DNA of 31,863 nt from Porodaedalea pini (lineage: Eukaryota > Basidiomycota > Agaricomycetes > Hymenochaetales > Hymenochaetaceae), in NCBI GenBank assembly GCA_002794775.1, contig NBAY01000163.1, positions 1 to 31,863 of the forward strand. The letters run 5' to 3'. Shown here piece by piece: positions 31,104-31,863 of the stretch (position 1 is its first letter; each line of letters starts with the position of its first letter). Position numbers and translations under genes: made by a program. The notes beneath the pieces are model-generated. The model made no database searches, had not been told where the DNA came from, and saw only the letters and a program-made list of their open reading frames with translations.

Positions 31104-31755
31104 TCATCGGCGGGAACCTTCCGGTGCAGATAATAGGCTTGCTACCACTGCATTGTTCTCCTGTATCTGTTTCTGACGCGCGTACAAAATAGTAACTTCC
31201 TTCGTAGTTTCCTCCAACAGCGTAGCTTCGCTTGGCAGTGTCGGCGCGGAGCCGTCTGTTGGTATTGGGAGCATAGGAAGCGCACCCACGCCAGAGGAGA
31301 CGAGGTGAGCGGTGAACATTTCGATATAATGTCGAATTGATGCTAGATTAGCTGTTTGAAACTGATTGAGAACGGATACAATCGAAGCAAGGGAGTAGTA
31401 TTTACGCACCTGATGCCGACATCGGGTTCGACTCCGGTGCAGGATGGAACGCGTGCTCACTGACCAATTAACTTCATCAGCATGATGAGCACCACAACGA
31501 AGACTTTTCGTACATCCCATCCAATGCAGATTTTGCAAGGCGAGAGATGACCTCTACGTATTGGATTGCTAGCTTGATGTTGTGGTTGAACATCTCTGGC
31601 GCATTCGGGTCGGTGTGCAGCGGCGGCGGCGCGATGAATACCACCCCTGCCGACGACGGGAACGAGAGAGAGCCATGGCTACTACTAGCATATAGGTTGC
31701 CGTTAGAAGATGAGGGATACTCATAAAAGCTTTGCGAGTGAGATGAGGGTAGCAT
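31104..31755 (-). CDS. Small conserved-looking protein of unknown function, 3 exons, about 176 aa
   Basis: Exons in transcript order are 31514-31755, 31410-31459 and 31104-31342, with introns of 54 and 67 nt and frames closing correctly. The start MLPSSHSQSFYEYPSSS is Ser/Tyr-rich and probably disordered. A helical part follows: PEMFNHNIKLAIQYVEVISR, LAKSALDGIEHAFHPAP, then IRHYIEMFTAHLVSSGVGAL. The C-terminal helix TLLEETTKEVTILYARQKQI followed by QENNAVVASLL looks like a coiled coil. No signal peptide, membrane segment or catalytic motif is seen, and I do not recognise the family. A start at 31794 would add 13 residues. The well-formed introns and helical periodicity argue for a real gene. 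Confidence 0.65.
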
Positions 31756-31863
31756 GATGAAGGACCAGACAGCGCTGCATTGATATTGATTCAAATTGCG
31801 AAGACCATGTACGCCGCAGTATACGAACTACACTTAACCTCTTACCACCATCATCTTGACCGT

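Overview
The window is nuclear DNA of a filamentous basidiomycete, most likely an agaricomycete. Genes are dense and intron-rich: I placed 74 coding introns, nearly all 48-75 nt. Donors are GTRNGT-like and CTNAC-type branch points are frequent. Accessory content (a DUF6698 protein, an F-box protein, a degenerate kinase-like protein, a hAT-type element) also fits this group. Exon models were built by hand from splice signals and family resemblance. Every model closes in frame.

Layout. (1) 1-4.3 kb is a worn accessory segment: a broken internal piece of a Ku70 gene, an apparently intact DUF6698 gene, an AT-rich gap, and a coding remnant with in-frame stops. (2) 4.35-10.75 kb holds three forward genes: a PRXL2/AhpC-TSA-like thioredoxin-fold protein with a 9-nt microexon, CCT3 (chaperonin gamma subunit), and SCC4/MAU2 (cohesin loader subunit). 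(3) 10.75-13.7 kb is non-genic and carries a 1,888-bp non-autonomous hAT-type element with an 8-bp target duplication. Nested in it is a 384-bp inverted repeat whose arms look identical around a 19-nt loop. The element ends 33 bp before the start codon of (4) ATG101 (autophagy initiation complex). ATG101 is followed on the same strand by WBP11 (spliceosome-associated), an MFS sugar transporter, and a membrane-anchored GtaA-type glutaminase-like protein with a PPxY motif in its cytoplasmic tail. (5) 24.2-31.8 kb is all on the reverse strand: an F-box protein, an RNF10/Mag2-type RING protein, an AKTIP/FTS-like E2 variant without catalytic cysteine, a kinase-like protein with altered catalytic motifs, and a small unrecognised protein.

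Most intact genes are single-copy housekeeping functions (protein folding, chromosome cohesion, autophagy, splicing) with no operon logic. The best candidates for new biology are the long perfect hairpin inside the hAT element beside ATG101, the microexon that supplies half of a CxxC motif, and the membrane-tethered glutaminase-like protein. I saw no rRNA, tRNA or CRISPR.
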